Part shown: in pieces, positions 45,097 through 54,013 of the stretch
How the letters are laid out: the number at the start of each line of letters is the position of its first letter
Numbering within the stretch: position 1 is the stretch's first letter
Origin: Arthrobacter sp. cf158
GTDB lineage: Bacteria > Actinomycetota > Actinomycetes > Actinomycetales > Micrococcaceae
NCBI RefSeq assembly: GCF_900106835.1
Contig: NZ_FNNR01000003.1
Location: forward strand, 1 to 64,000
Reading direction: 5' to 3'
Length of the DNA stretch: 64,000 nucleotides
Program-made: the position numbers and the translations under genes
The notes under the pieces: generated by a model
Databases searched by the model: none
Told to the model about the DNA's origin: nothing
What the model saw: the letters and a program-made list of their open reading frames with translations, nothing else

Positions 45097-45405
45097 GTGG
45101 TGTACGCGATTGTCCGCGCAGGCGGCCGCCAAGAAAAAGTTTCCGTTGGAGACTACGTAACGCTTAACCGCGTCCCCGGTGGAGCCGGCAGCAAGCTTGA
45201 GCTGCCCGCCTTGCTCCTGGTTGATGGCGACAAGGTCACCTCCGCAGCTGCGGAACTGGCCAACGTCAAGGTCACGGCTGAGATCCTCGAGGACCTCCGT
45301 GGTCCCAAGATCGTCATCCAGAAGTTCAAGAACAAGACCGGCTACCGGAAGCGTCAGGGTCACCGTCAGGAACTGACCAAGATCAAGATCACCAGCATCG
45401 CGTAA
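45097..45405 (+). CDS. rplU: 50S ribosomal protein L21
   Basis: 102 aa from GTG 45097, giving the usual N-terminus [18 protein letters not shown] 45085 four codons upstream is an alternative start but adds residues not usual in the family. The family signature near the end, [16 protein letters not shown], is intact; it contacts 23S rRNA. First gene of the pair with rpmA. Confidence 0.97.
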   Translation: MVYAIVRAGGRQEKVSVGDYVTLNRVPGGAGSKLELPALLLVDGDKVTSAAAELANVKVTAEILEDLRGPKIVIQKFKNKTGYRKRQGHRQELTKIKITSIA

Positions 45406-45466
45406 CTTTCGTTACCGCTGTTCAGGTTTTTCAGTTTCCCCAGAAATTTAGAGGCAGGCATTTCAC

Positions 45467-45730
45467 ATGGCACACAAAAAAGGCGCGAGTTCCACTCGCA
45501 ACGGTCGTGACTCCAACGCACAGTACCTGGGCGTAAAGCGCTTCGGTGGTCAGGTAGTCTCCGCAGGCGAAATCATCGTTCGCCAGCGTGGAACCCACTT
45601 CCACCCCGGTGCAGGCGTCGGTCGCGGTGGCGACGACACCCTGTTCGCTCTCCAGGCAGGTTCGGTTGAGTTTGGTACTCGCCGCGGCCGTCGCGTAGTG
45701 AACATCGTTGCTGCTGCAGCTGCAGAGTAA
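45467..45730 (+). CDS. rpmA: 50S ribosomal protein L27
   Basis: An 87-aa protein beginning [16 protein letters not shown], whose flexible N-terminal tail reaches the peptidyl-transferase centre. The family signature [21 protein letters not shown] is intact. No N-terminal cleavage extension of the Firmicutes type is present. It lies 61 bp after rplU; a strong hairpin follows. Confidence 0.97.
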   Translation: MAHKKGASSTRNGRDSNAQYLGVKRFGGQVVSAGEIIVRQRGTHFHPGAGVGRGGDDTLFALQAGSVEFGTRRGRRVVNIVAAAAAE

Positions 45731-45745
45731 CAACAAGTTCTGAAC

Positions 45746-45777
45746 CGGTGGAGCGGGCCAAACGGCCCGCTCCACCG
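45746..45777 (+). terminator. Terminator or attenuator after rpmA
   Basis: A perfect 14-bp stem (45746-45759 with 45764-45777, arm CGGTGGAGCGGGCC) with loop AAAC is followed by TTCTTTT. It lies ahead of obg, so it should limit read-through from the ribosomal genes. Confidence 0.88.
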
Positions 45778-45864
45778 TTCTTTTAACCGCATTACAATCG
45801 ACTAGGGCGCCCAGGCGCGCTGGTTAATGCAACAGCGCTGGCAACAGCAATAGAGGAGATCCAC

Positions 45865-47451
45865 GTGGCGAGCTTTGTAGACCGGGTAGTCCTGCACGTA
45901 TCCGGCGGAACCGGCGGCCACGGCTGTGTCTCTGTTAAGCGGGAAAAGTTCAAGCCGCTCGGTGGCCCCGACGGCGGCAACGGCGGCAATGGCGGCGACG
46001 TGATCCTGCGTGTGTCGGCCCAAACCACCACGCTGCTTGACTACCACCACGCCCCCCACCGGCACGCCACCAACGGTGGACCCGGAATGGGTGACTGGCG
46101 CGGTGGCAAGAATGGTGAAACCCTCATTCTTCCCGTGCCCGATGGCACCGTGGTCAAGACCAAGGACGGCGACGTCCTGGCTGACCTTGTGGGAGAGGGC
46201 ACAGAATATATTGCTGCGGCCGGCGGCCAGGGCGGGCTCGGCAATTCTTCCCTGTCTTCACAGAAGCGCCGCGCGCCGGGCTTTGCGCTGTTGGGTATCG
46301 AAGGCGATTCCAGCGACATTGTCCTGGAACTGAAGTCCATTGCGGACATCGCTTTGGTGGGCTTCCCCTCGGCCGGTAAGTCCAGCCTGATTGCAGCCAT
46401 GTCGGCAGCCCGGCCCAAGATCGCCGATTACCCGTTCACCACCCTCATTCCCAACCTTGGCGTGGTCCAGGCCGGCGAAGTGCGCTTCACCATCGCCGAT
46501 GTTCCCGGTTTGATCGAGGGTGCCAGCGAAGGCAAGGGCCTTGGCCATAACTTCCTGCGTCACGTGGAACGTTGTGCCGCACTGGTGCACGTCCTTGACT
46601 GTGGAACCCTGGAATCTGACCGCGATCCTCTTTCCGACCTCGCCATCATTGAGGCGGAACTGGAGAAGTACGCCGTTGACATGAGCTACGCCGGTGTAGA
46701 CGGTGAAGTGGTCCCCCTGAATGAACGCCCCAAGCTTGTGGTCCTGAACAAGGTTGACCTGCCCGACGGAAAGGACATGGCCGAGTTCGTTCGTCCGGAT
46801 CTTGAAGCCCGCGGCTACCGCGTCTTTGAAGTATCGGCAACCAGCCATGAGGGCTTGCGGCAGCTCGGCTTCGCCATGGCGGAGATCGTCAAGGCAGCAC
46901 GTGATGCTGTCGCGATTGCACCGCCCAAGGTAGCTCCGCCTGTCCTGCGTCCGCGGGCTGTCAACGAGTCCGGTTTCAAGATCCGCCGTGAGGAAAAGAA
47001 TCTGGAACCGCTGTTCCGCGTGCTGGGCGACAAGCCCGTGCGCTGGGTCAAGCAGACCGACTTCACCAACGAGGAAGCCATCGGCTACCTCGCCGACCGC
47101 CTGGCGAAGCTGGGTGTGGAAACCGAACTGTTCAAGGTTGGCGCCAAGCCCGGCGATACCGTGGTCATTGGCGAGGACGACGGCGTGGTGTTCGACTGGG
47201 AGCCCACCATGATGGCGGGTGCTGAACTGCTGGCAACACCCCGTGGCACCGATATCCGTGTTGCCGATATCGGCGACCGTCCCACACGATCGCAGAAGCG
47301 TGACGAACAGATTGAACGCCGCGAAGCCAAGGCTGCCGCACGCGCCGAGCTTGAGGCTGAACGCAAGGCGGGCATTTGGACTGAATCCGTCAGCGGCCGC
47401 CGTGCCCAGGCCGTGAAGGAAAGCAACCTGGACGCCGGTGATGACGACTAG
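45865..47451 (+). CDS. obgE: GTPase ObgE/CgtA
   Basis: A 528-aa ribosome-assembly GTPase. The glycine-rich Obg domain (1-160; [30 protein letters not shown]) precedes the G domain (G1 [12 protein letters not shown]2 YPFTT, G3 [11 protein letters not shown]4 LNKVDLPD) and an OCT domain (about 345-425) with a charged C-terminal tail ([19 protein letters not shown]). It couples (p)ppGpp and growth state to 50S maturation. GTG start with AGGAG upstream. Its end overlaps proB by 11 bp. Confidence 0.96.
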   Translation: MASFVDRVVLHVSGGTGGHGCVSVKREKFKPLGGPDGGNGGNGGDVILRVSAQTTTLLDYHHAPHRHATNGGPGMGDWRGGKNGETLILPVPDGTVVKTKDGDVLADLVGEGTEYIAAAGGQGGLGNSSLSSQKRRAPGFALLGIEGDSSDIVLELKSIADIALVGFPSAGKSSLIAAMSAARPKIADYPFTTLIPNLGVVQAGEVRFTIADVPGLIEGASEGKGLGHNFLRHVERCAALVHVLDCGTLESDRDPLSDLAIIEAELEKYAVDMSYAGVDGEVVPLNERPKLVVLNKVDLPDGKDMAEFVRPDLEARGYRVFEVSATSHEGLRQLGFAMAEIVKAARDAVAIAPPKVAPPVLRPRAVNESGFKIRREEKNLEPLFRVLGDKPVRWVKQTDFTNEEAIGYLADRLAKLGVETELFKVGAKPGDTVVIGEDDGVVFDWEPTMMAGAELLATPRGTDIRVADIGDRPTRSQKRDEQIERREAKAAARAELEAERKAGIWTESVSGRRAQAVKESNLDAGDDD

Positions 47452-48622
47452 GACTGTCGAAATTCCGGGGGCAGCAGAAGGACTCGAACGGCAAGCCTTG
47501 GCTGACGCCAAACGGATTGTCGTCAAAGTCGGGTCCTCCTCGCTGACCAGCATCAAAGGCGGCATTTCCGAAAAGTCCCTCGCCGGACTTGTGGACGCTT
47601 TGGCGGACAAGCGAAATGCCGGCACGGAGATCATCCTGGTGTCCTCCGGTGCCATTGCGGCCGGACTGGCTCCCTTGGGTTTGGCCAAGCGACCCAAGGA
47701 CCTGGCCACCCAGCAGGCTGCTGCCAGCGTCGGGCAGGGCCTCCTCATGGCCCGTTACACCCAGGCCTTCAGTGCCCACGGCGTCACTGTCAGCCAGGTT
47801 TTGCTGACGGCCGATGACCTGATGCGCCGTACGCAGCACACCAATGCGTTCAGGGCATTGGACCGCCTCCTGAATCTTGGCGTTGTGCCCGTTGTCAACG
47901 AAAACGACACCGTGGCAACTCACGAGATCCGCTTCGGCGATAACGACCGGTTGGCTGCCCTGGTGGCGCATCTGGTCCGAGCTGACGCACTCGTGCTGCT
48001 ATCCGACGTCGATGCCCTCTACGATGGCCCGCCGTCGCAGGGTGCCCAGCGCATTCCGCTGGTTCGCGGTCCGCAGGATCTGGAGGACGTGACCATCGGT
48101 AAGGCAGGGAAGGCCGGTGTTGGTACCGGGGGCATGATGACCAAAGTGGAGGCAGCCTCCATTGCGGCGGGCTCCGGCATCCACGCACTGGTGACGTCAA
48201 CCGCGAACGCTGCGTCGGCGTTGGCGGGGGACGACGTTGGAACCTGGTTCGCCGTGAACGGCAGCCGCAAGCCCGTCCGCCTTTTGTGGCTGGCGCACCT
48301 TGCGACGGTTCACGGGCGTCTCATGCTCGACGACGGCGCAGTCAAGGCTGTGCGCGACCGGCACAGGTCGTTGCTTCCCGCAGGTATTTCGGACATCAGC
48401 GGTGACTTCGAAGCGGGCGATCCCGTGGAGATGGTTGCCCATGATGGAACTGTGGTGGCCCGCGGCCTGGTCAACTACTCATCGGAGGAACTTCCCAGGA
48501 TGCTGGGCCGCACTACGCAGGAGCTGGGCCAGGCCATGGGCCGCGGCTACGATCGCGAAGTTGTTCATGTTGACGATCTGGTGCTCCTGCGGACTCCGCG
48601 CTCATCTAAACTTGGAGCATGA
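47441..48622 (+). CDS. proB: Glutamate 5-kinase
   Basis: The first enzyme of proline synthesis: phosphorylates glutamate to gamma-glutamyl phosphate. A 393-aa amino-acid kinase domain ([24 protein letters not shown] loop, [26 protein letters not shown]) with a C-terminal PUA domain (about 300-390). ATG 47441 is taken as start; GTG 47438 directly before it is possible. Overlaps obgE by 11 bp and proA by 4 bp (ATGA), so translation of obgE-proB-proA is coupled. Confidence 0.95.
   Translation: MTTRTVEIPGAAEGLERQALADAKRIVVKVGSSSLTSIKGGISEKSLAGLVDALADKRNAGTEIILVSSGAIAAGLAPLGLAKRPKDLATQQAAASVGQGLLMARYTQAFSAHGVTVSQVLLTADDLMRRTQHTNAFRALDRLLNLGVVPVVNENDTVATHEIRFGDNDRLAALVAHLVRADALVLLSDVDALYDGPPSQGAQRIPLVRGPQDLEDVTIGKAGKAGVGTGGMMTKVEAASIAAGSGIHALVTSTANAASALAGDDVGTWFAVNGSRKPVRLLWLAHLATVHGRLMLDDGAVKAVRDRHRSLLPAGISDISGDFEAGDPVEMVAHDGTVVARGLVNYSSEELPRMLGRTTQELGQAMGRGYDREVVHVDDLVLLRTPRSSKLGA
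48607..48612 (+). promoter_or_regulatory. Possible internal -10 for proA
   Basis: TAAACT lies inside the end of proB, 6 nt (TGGAGC) before the proA ATG, the leaderless spacing. TGGAGC also works as a weak Shine-Dalgarno, so the site could be fortuitous. Confidence 0.3.
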
Positions 48623-49983
48623 CTGAAGCGCTGACCCCCGACGCCCCTGTGATCTCCGACGTTTCCGGTGCTTCCGGCCAGACGCCGGAGAACCCTGCGG
48701 CAGGCGGCGTTCCATTGTCGCCGGAGGATGTCCAGGCGGCTGTCCATGCCATCGCCGATCGGTCCCGCAAGGCCGCCCGACGCATGGGCCAAGCCAACCG
48801 TGCTTGGAAGGACCGTGCCCTGCGTGCCATTGGCGCCGCCTTGGTGGAGAACCGGAAGCATGTGCTCGACGCGAACGCCAAGGATGTGGCCGTGGGCCGT
48901 GCCAACGGCACGTCAGCAGCATTGCTGGACCGCCTGACCTTGACTCCTGCCCGCATCGATGGCCTGGTTGCGGCTTTGGAAAACCTCGCTGGCTTGCCGG
49001 ATCCCGTGGGCAACGTTGTTCGGGGCCAAACGCTGCCGAACGGACTGCGGCTGCGTCAGGTCAATGTGCCTATGGGCGTGGTGGCCGCCATCTATGAAGC
49101 CCGTCCCAACGTCACCGTGGATATCGCAGGCCTCGCCCTGAAGAGTGGCAATGCCGTGATTCTTCGCGGAGGGTCAGCTGCGGCGAACACCAACGAAGCA
49201 CTGGTGCAGATTCTTCGCGAGGCACTTGACTCCGTGGGCTTGCCTGCCGATGCTGTGCAGACGGTGGACCAGTACGGCCGTGAAGGCGCCAATGTCCTGA
49301 TGCGCGCCCGCGGACGGGTGGACGTCCTCATTCCCCGGGGTGGACGTGAGCTGATCCAGACTGTCGTGACCAACTCCTCGGTGCCCGTCATTGAAACCGG
49401 AGAAGGAAACGTCCACATCTTCATCGACGAGTCTGCCGATGAGGAGATGGCCGTGGAGATCCTGCTCAACGCCAAGACGCAGCGCCCCAGTGTCTGCAAC
49501 ACCGTGGAGACGCTCCTGGTGCATTCCGGCTCAACGGTGCTTTCTGCCGTCGCCGCCGCATTGCGTTCTGCGGGCGTGACCCTGCATGTGGATGAGAGGA
49601 TCTCGGCCGCCGTAGGCAGTGGCGTGGAAACTGTTCCTGCCGACGACGAGGACTGGGCTACCGAGTACATGGACCTTGATCTCGCAGTGGCCATGGTGGA
49701 TAGCCTGGATGATGCGGTAAACCACATCCGGAAGTGGACCACCGGTCACACCGAAGCGATCCTCACCAACAACCTGGCCAACGCCGAGAAGTTCATTGCA
49801 GAGATCGATTCTGCTGCTGTGATCGTCAATGCTTCCACACGCTTCACTGATGGTGGCGAACTGGGCCTCGGAGCTGAAGTGGGCATTTCCACGCAGAAGC
49901 TGCACGCGCGGGGTCCCATGGGACTCACGGAACTGACCACTACCAAGTGGATCGTCCAGGGCGAAGGCCAAGTCCGCAGCTAG
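48619..49983 (+). CDS. proA: Gamma-glutamyl phosphate reductase
   Basis: Reduces gamma-glutamyl phosphate with NADPH to glutamate-5-semialdehyde. A 454-aa ALDH-fold enzyme; the catalytic cysteine is in QRPSVCNTVETLLV. VPMGVVAAIYEARPNVTVD and VIETGEGNVHIFID are typical of the family. The N-terminal extension of about 30 residues (rich in Pro/Ser) is longer than in E. coli. Start overlaps the proB stop as ATGA. Confidence 0.96.
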   Translation: MTEALTPDAPVISDVSGASGQTPENPAAGGVPLSPEDVQAAVHAIADRSRKAARRMGQANRAWKDRALRAIGAALVENRKHVLDANAKDVAVGRANGTSAALLDRLTLTPARIDGLVAALENLAGLPDPVGNVVRGQTLPNGLRLRQVNVPMGVVAAIYEARPNVTVDIAGLALKSGNAVILRGGSAAANTNEALVQILREALDSVGLPADAVQTVDQYGREGANVLMRARGRVDVLIPRGGRELIQTVVTNSSVPVIETGEGNVHIFIDESADEEMAVEILLNAKTQRPSVCNTVETLLVHSGSTVLSAVAAALRSAGVTLHVDERISAAVGSGVETVPADDEDWATEYMDLDLAVAMVDSLDDAVNHIRKWTTGHTEAILTNNLANAEKFIAEIDSAAVIVNASTRFTDGGELGLGAEVGISTQKLHARGPMGLTELTTTKWIVQGEGQVRS

Positions 49984-50064
49984 CAACGCGGTAACATAGA
50001 ACAGAAGTCCGGAGCGGCGGGGAGTCCCGCCGTGCAATCCTTTGAGAATCAACTAGGGGAGAAG

Positions 50065-50304
50065 ATGCTGTTTCAGCAGATCGCCACGTCCATTGCCGCC
50101 CAAACTGAGGGCGGCCACGAGGAACTCGCGCCACTCTGGGCAGAGCCGTGGGTCTTCGGTGTGGTGATGTTCGCTTTCCTCTTGGTCCTCATGTTTGTCA
50201 CGCTCTCCTACACCAACCTCGGCAACCGCCACGAGGCCGTTGAGGAGCACTCCGACCCGCACCGCCAGCACCCCAACAAGCACACCCACAACCAGGGCCA
50301 CTAA
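50065..50304 (+). CDS. Small single-pass membrane protein, 79 aa
   Basis: A conserved small hypothetical of the obg-nadD region in Micrococcaceae. It has one transmembrane segment (about 29-51; [18 protein letters not shown]) and a His-rich hydrophilic tail ([20 protein letters not shown]) that could bind metal, although that is speculation. The start is ATG 50065 with GGGGAG 6 nt upstream. It precedes nadD, whose open frame overlaps its end. Confidence 0.75.
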   Translation: MLFQQIATSIAAQTEGGHEELAPLWAEPWVFGVVMFAFLLVLMFVTLSYTNLGNRHEAVEEHSDPHRQHPNKHTHNQGH

Positions 50305-50350
50305 CATTATCGCCGCAACACCGCGTGGGGAGTCGGAGCGCAGGCTCCGG

Positions 50351-50980
50351 TTGGGCGTGATGGGTGGAACTTTTGATCCTATCCATCACGGCCACCTTGT
50401 GGCTGCAAGCGAAGTCGCAGCCAAGTTCGGCCTCGATGAAGTGGTTTTCGTGCCTACTGGCCAGCCCTGGCAGAAGTCGCACAAATTGGTCAGCGAACCT
50501 GAGCATCGCTACCTGATGACTGTGATTGCCACTGCGTCGAATCCCAGGTTTACGGTGAGCAGGGTAGACGTGGACCGCCCGGGTCCCACGTTCACGATTG
50601 ATACACTCCGCGATCTCCGGGCGCAGCGTCCGGACGCGGACTTGTTCTTCATCACTGGAGCAGATGCTCTGGCCCAGATCCTTTCGTGGAAGGACGTGGA
50701 CGAACTGTGGTCCTTGGCCCACTTCGTTGGCGTGACACGTCCGGGGCATGAACTGCACAGTATGGGCAGGGACGACGTCAGTTTGCTGGAGGTTCCTGCC
50801 ATGGCGATTTCGTCCACGGACTGCCGGACCCGTGTGGGAGCGGGCAATCCTGTCTGGTATCTCGTTCCGGACGGAGTGGTGCAGTACATCGCCAAGTATG
50901 GACTGTATGCGGCGCAGCCTGTGTCAGGGGAGCTGTCGCCCGCATTGTCCGGATCAGACGACCAAGCACGTACTGAATGA
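50351..50980 (+). CDS. nadD: Nicotinate-nucleotide adenylyltransferase
   Basis: Joins nicotinate mononucleotide and ATP to give deamido-NAD in NAD synthesis. The nucleotidyltransferase motif [12 protein letters not shown] is at the N-terminus, [16 protein letters not shown] and [12 protein letters not shown] follow, and the second motif is [10 protein letters not shown] (ISSTxxR). The start is uncertain: TTG 50351, GTG 50357 and ATG 50360 are possible and none has a good ribosome site; homologues have a few residues before the GxxGGTFDP strand, which favours TTG 50351 (209 aa) or a rare upstream codon. Confidence 0.9.
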   Translation: MGVMGGTFDPIHHGHLVAASEVAAKFGLDEVVFVPTGQPWQKSHKLVSEPEHRYLMTVIATASNPRFTVSRVDVDRPGPTFTIDTLRDLRAQRPDADLFFITGADALAQILSWKDVDELWSLAHFVGVTRPGHELHSMGRDDVSLLEVPAMAISSTDCRTRVGAGNPVWYLVPDGVVQYIAKYGLYAAQPVSGELSPALSGSDDQARTE

Positions 50981-50987
50981 GTTTTGA

Positions 50988-52181
50988 ATGAGCAGCCAGG
51001 AACAGCGACCCATCCGCAGCAGGCGTGAGCTTCGGCTCGCCAGGGACGAGCAGCAGCCAGACGCAACCGCGGCCCCGGAGGCGGAGTCCGGTGCGGGTTC
51101 CAACCCCCCAAGCAGCCGCAATCGCCGTGCCGCTGATGCGCCGGTGGATGCTGTAGGGTCCGCTGCCCAAGAGCGGTCTTCCCAGATCCGCGCCCGTGAT
51201 CGTGCCGCATTGCGCACCATCAAGGAATTGGCAGATAAGGAAGAGCAGCTGTCCGGCGGTGGCCCACCCACCCGTCGCCAACTTCGGCTCCAGCAACTCC
51301 AGGCTGAGGTCGCCACGTCAATGAACCCCATCGTTCCGGTGGCAGGTTCCGAGTCGGAGGCCGCCAAGGCTGACGCGGCCAAGGCGGAGGCGGCCCGCGA
51401 ACCTGCCAAAGAACAGGCCCCGGGCCCTTCGGAATCTTCGTCCGAAGGCGCAGACGACAAGAAAAGTCCGTCCGAATCCGGGATGTCTGTGGAGCAGGCG
51501 CTTGCTGTCCGTGAGCTGATCGCTGCCCAGGTTCAGAACCAGACCGCAAAACTGGAGCACATTGCTGAGCAGGATCCGCTGGCCGTTGATCCGGCGGTTC
51601 TTGCAGAACAGATTGCCCTTGCAGAGCGCGCAGCTGTCATGAATAAGCGCGCCGCCGCCAAGCAGAAGCTTGCTGAGCAGAACCAGGCGGAGCGAAACAA
51701 GGGGGCTGCGGATAAGTCTCCAGGGAATGGCGCGTCGCCGGCTGCCACAGCAGGACCTTCCACGGCCAACAATCTGGCCATGGTGACTCCTTTGGAGTTC
51801 GTGAAGGTTCCCGGCGTGGAGCGGCCCGTCATGAAGCGGCCAAGCACCACGTTTGTGCCGCTGGTTACCTCGGCCGGTCCCAAGCTCGATGCCAACCAGT
51901 CGCAGGGCAAGAAGTCCGGTGCCCGAGGCCGGTCGGGAGTCCTGGCCCGGGCTGAGGCAGTTGCAAGGTCGGCACGGAAGAAGCCGGCAGCTCCGGTGGA
52001 AACCAGCGAAGAGACGCAGCGTCCGCCGATTTCGGCCAGTGCCGCCTATGGTCTCGACCCCTTGGACGTCAACACGGCCGGTTTGGCCAGGGCACAGCGA
52101 AACAGGCTGATGCAGTACGGCATCCTGGCGTTGGGCCTTGTTGCGCTCATCGTCGGCATCATCATGATCACCAGCGGCTAG
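50988..52181 (+). CDS. Hypothetical protein with disordered region and C-terminal membrane anchor, 397 aa
   Basis: No enzymatic domain recognised. The first 30 residues (SRRELRLARDEQ) are basic; the middle is Ala/Glu/Gln-rich and largely disordered or coiled coil (EQIALAERAAVMNKRAAAKQ). One hydrophobic segment sits at the very C-terminus (about 376-395; QYGILALGLVALIVGIIMI), so it is a tail-anchored protein with a large cytoplasmic part. A second SRRELR-like block recurs as TRRQLRLQQL near residue 86. It lies between nadD and rsfS, in the same direction, 7 bp after nadD, so it probably belongs to that operon. Its role is unknown. Confidence 0.75.
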   Translation: MSSQEQRPIRSRRELRLARDEQQPDATAAPEAESGAGSNPPSSRNRRAADAPVDAVGSAAQERSSQIRARDRAALRTIKELADKEEQLSGGGPPTRRQLRLQQLQAEVATSMNPIVPVAGSESEAAKADAAKAEAAREPAKEQAPGPSESSSEGADDKKSPSESGMSVEQALAVRELIAAQVQNQTAKLEHIAEQDPLAVDPAVLAEQIALAERAAVMNKRAAAKQKLAEQNQAERNKGAADKSPGNGASPAATAGPSTANNLAMVTPLEFVKVPGVERPVMKRPSTTFVPLVTSAGPKLDANQSQGKKSGARGRSGVLARAEAVARSARKKPAAPVETSEETQRPPISASAAYGLDPLDVNTAGLARAQRNRLMQYGILALGLVALIVGIIMITSG

Positions 52182-52239
52182 TTCCGCTTACTAACGGCTC
52201 ACGCCATACATCGGCCCCAGGCCACAACAAGGAGTTCCC

Positions 52240-52644
52240 GTGTCTGCACATGAACAATCAATAACCCTCGCCCGTCACGCCGCGCGTGCCGCGGCCGACA
52301 AGCTCGCAGAGGACATCGTCGCTCTGGACGTCAGCGAACGTTTGGCTCTGACTGACATTTTCCTGATTGCCTCAGCTCCTACAGAGCGCCAGGTCAACGC
52401 AATCGTCGATGGCATCGAGGAAGAACTGCTGAAGCAGGACCTTCGTCCGGTGCGTCGCGAGGGCCGCTCTGAAGGCCGCTGGGTCCTGTTGGACTATGCG
52501 GACATTGTGATCCACGTTCAGCACGCCGAGGACAGGGTCTTCTACGCCCTGGAGCGCCTGTGGAAGGACTGCCCTGTAGTGGACCTCGAACTGGGTGACG
52601 ACGCCTCAGCAAAGGCCGCTGCAGTGGAGGACTCCGAGCACTAG
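52240..52644 (+). CDS. rsfS: Ribosome silencing factor RsfS
   Basis: A 134-aa Iojap-family protein that binds L14 of the 50S subunit and blocks joining during starvation. Recognised by DIVALDVSERLALTDIFLIAS, NAIVDGIEEEL and WVLLDYADIVIHVQHAEDRVFYALERLW. GTG start with AAGGAG 7 nt upstream. nadD and rsfS are neighbours in most bacteria. Confidence 0.95.
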   Translation: MSAHEQSITLARHAARAAADKLAEDIVALDVSERLALTDIFLIASAPTERQVNAIVDGIEEELLKQDLRPVRREGRSEGRWVLLDYADIVIHVQHAEDRVFYALERLWKDCPVVDLELGDDASAKAAAVEDSEH

Positions 52645-52760
52645 GAACTGCCGGCATCCCGAATATGCCCGATTTGGAATTTTCGGAAATGCTGTTCTAA
52701 GATATTTGAGTTGCTTCGGCGTGGACGGCCGGAAGGCGGAACGGGAAGCAGCAAGAATAT

Positions 52761-52836
52761 GGGGCTGTGGCGCAGCTGGTAGCGCACCTGCATGGCATGC
52801 AGGGGGTCAGGGGTTCGAGTCCCCTCAGCTCCACCA
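52761..52836 (+). tRNA. tRNA-Ala (anticodon GGC), copy 1
   Basis: Acceptor GGGGCTG pairs with CAGCTCC. Anticodon stem CCTGC/GCAGG closes the loop ATGGCAT, anticodon GGC. The CCA end is encoded. The tRNA body is identical to copy 2 at 53876. Confidence 0.97.
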
Positions 52837-52839
52837 AGG

Positions 52840-52869
52840 GGTCCTGCTTTCCTTACGGAAGGCAGGACC
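52840..52869. terminator. Terminator after tRNA-Ala copy 1
   Basis: A 13-bp stem with one G-T pair (52840-52852 with 52857-52869, arm GGTCCTGCTTTCC), loop TTAC, followed by TTTC. It may also stop the convergent TetR transcript. Confidence 0.8.
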
Positions 52870-52910
52870 TTTCACGTATCCCGGGAAACGCTGCTGTATT
52901 GCGGCTGTGT

Positions 52911-53501
52911 TCAGGTGGCAGGGCTGGATATCAGTGCCGGCATCATGAACTCCCACATTTGTTCGATCCTCAGTAGAACGTCCTCGCGGCCCGTCAGGAC
53001 CTCGGAGACCATCTGAACGCCGGTGAAGGACGCAATCAAGTAGCGGGCAAATGCGGCCGGATCCAGGCTATCCCTGACAGTCCCATCCATCTTGGCCTGT
53101 TCCAGCAATTGCTCTGCGGTGTTGATCCAATCCTCGTACGGGCCGGAAACGTCGGCCTGGAAGGCGGATGCTTCAAAGGTGAGCCGGATACCGCCCTGGA
53201 CGATCGGTTCGTCCAACAGTTGCTGTCCGAACATCCTGCAGAGTCCAATGATTTTCTCCAGCGCGGGATTGTCGGATGCAGCTATCAGCGAGCCGGACTC
53301 CTGCACCATGGCATGTTGTTCGTCGATGACCGCCAATGCCAGGTCGCGTTTGGACGTGAAGTGGAAGTACAGTGCGCCCTTGGTCACGCCCGCACGCTTG
53401 GTGATGTCAGTGAGGCTGGCGTTCCCGTAGCCGATTTCCGCGAATACCTTGGCGGCACCTTCAATAACGGCCAGCCGGGTGTCTTTCGCGCGTTGCTGCA
53501 T
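52911..53501 (-). CDS. TetR family regulator, ScbR/ArpA (gamma-butyrolactone receptor)-like
   Basis: A 196-aa repressor. The N-terminal helix-turn-helix is AKVFAEIGYGNASLTDITKRAGVTKGALYFHFTSKRDLALAVID; TKGALYFHF is the DNA-recognition segment shared with gamma-butyrolactone autoregulator receptors. The ligand domain also fits that group: ARYLIASFTGVQMVSEVLTGREDVLLRIEQMWEFMMPAL. So a diffusible butyrolactone/butenolide-type signal is a candidate ligand, but this is inferred and no butenolide synthase gene is in the window. The start is ATG 53501; GTG 53522 is possible. A palindrome 102 bp upstream looks like its own operator. Confidence 0.85.
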   Translation of the reverse strand: MQQRAKDTRLAVIEGAAKVFAEIGYGNASLTDITKRAGVTKGALYFHFTSKRDLALAVIDEQHAMVQESGSLIAASDNPALEKIIGLCRMFGQQLLDEPIVQGGIRLTFEASAFQADVSGPYEDWINTAEQLLEQAKMDGTVRDSLDPAAFARYLIASFTGVQMVSEVLTGREDVLLRIEQMWEFMMPALISSPAT

Positions 53502-53602
53502 GGGCGGTGGATGACCTTTCACTAACTCTGGGTTGGGGGCCGTGCGGGCGCCCACAGGACCTCATAACGCTATCATCGGCTTCACTGCCAGGCCGTGACA
53601 AT

Positions 53603-53620
53603 AAACCGACTGGACGGTTT
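53603..53620. promoter_or_regulatory. Candidate TetR/ARE-type operator upstream of the ScbR-like gene
   Basis: AAACCGACTGGACGGTTT has perfect 6-bp outer arms (AAACCG/CGGTTT) around a 6-bp centre, like the ACCG-centred palindromes bound by ArpA/ScbR-type receptors. It lies upstream of the regulator and no other gene lies between, so autoregulation is likely. Confidence 0.6.
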
Positions 53621-53825
53621 TGTTTTCCGGGCGGGAGATTCTAGACTTCAGGGGGAGCTGTGCCCGCCCGGGCGGCACGCTCACAGGCAGCCGGTTTGGG
53701 GGGAGGTGCGGTGGATTCGTCCAGCGCGCCTCGGCTGCCGAAGGACGGATTCGACCAGTCGGACCGCGTGATGCACTTCACGTTCCGGCGATTTCTCTTC
53801 TTAGCCGAATGTGGTTAGTATTGAC

Positions 53826-53949
53826 GAGTTGCTTCGGCGGGAAGAGAAATACTTCCTCAAGAAAGCAGTAAATCCGGGGCTGTGGCGCAGCTGGTAGCGC
53901 ACCTGCATGGCATGCAGGGGGTCAGGGGTTCGAGTCCCCTCAGCTCCAC
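53826..53949 (+). repeat. Second copy of a duplicated tRNA-Ala locus
   Basis: The 74-bp tRNA segment 53876-53949 is identical to 52761-52834, and both copies share the leader GAGTTGCTTCGGCG (53826-53839 and 52708-52721) 50 and 53 bp ahead of the tRNA. The rest of the leaders differ. The two copies lie 1.1 kb apart in direct orientation and enclose only the TetR gene. Confidence 0.8.
53876..53948 (+). tRNA. tRNA-Ala (anticodon GGC), copy 2
   Basis: Identical in sequence to copy 1 through the discriminator base, anticodon GGC. It differs in that CCA is not encoded (ACTTC follows). A strong terminator begins 7 bp after it. Confidence 0.97.
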
Positions 53950-53954
53950 TTCGG

Positions 53955-53988
53955 AAAAAGACCCCGCTCATCTGAGCGGGGTCTTTTT
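53955..53988. terminator. Terminator between tRNA-Ala copy 2 and the cupin gene
   Basis: A 16-bp inverted repeat (53955-53970 with 53973-53988) has A5 and T5 at its two ends, so it serves both convergent units. Confidence 0.92.
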
Positions 53989-54013
53989 GCTTGGTGTGCC
54001 CGGTACTTGGCGT

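Noticed and set aside
53620..53871. Possible 83-codon gene between the TetR operator and tRNA-Ala copy 2
   Set aside because: Composition is Arg/Gly-rich with no start signal; the interval is better read as promoter and tRNA leader.
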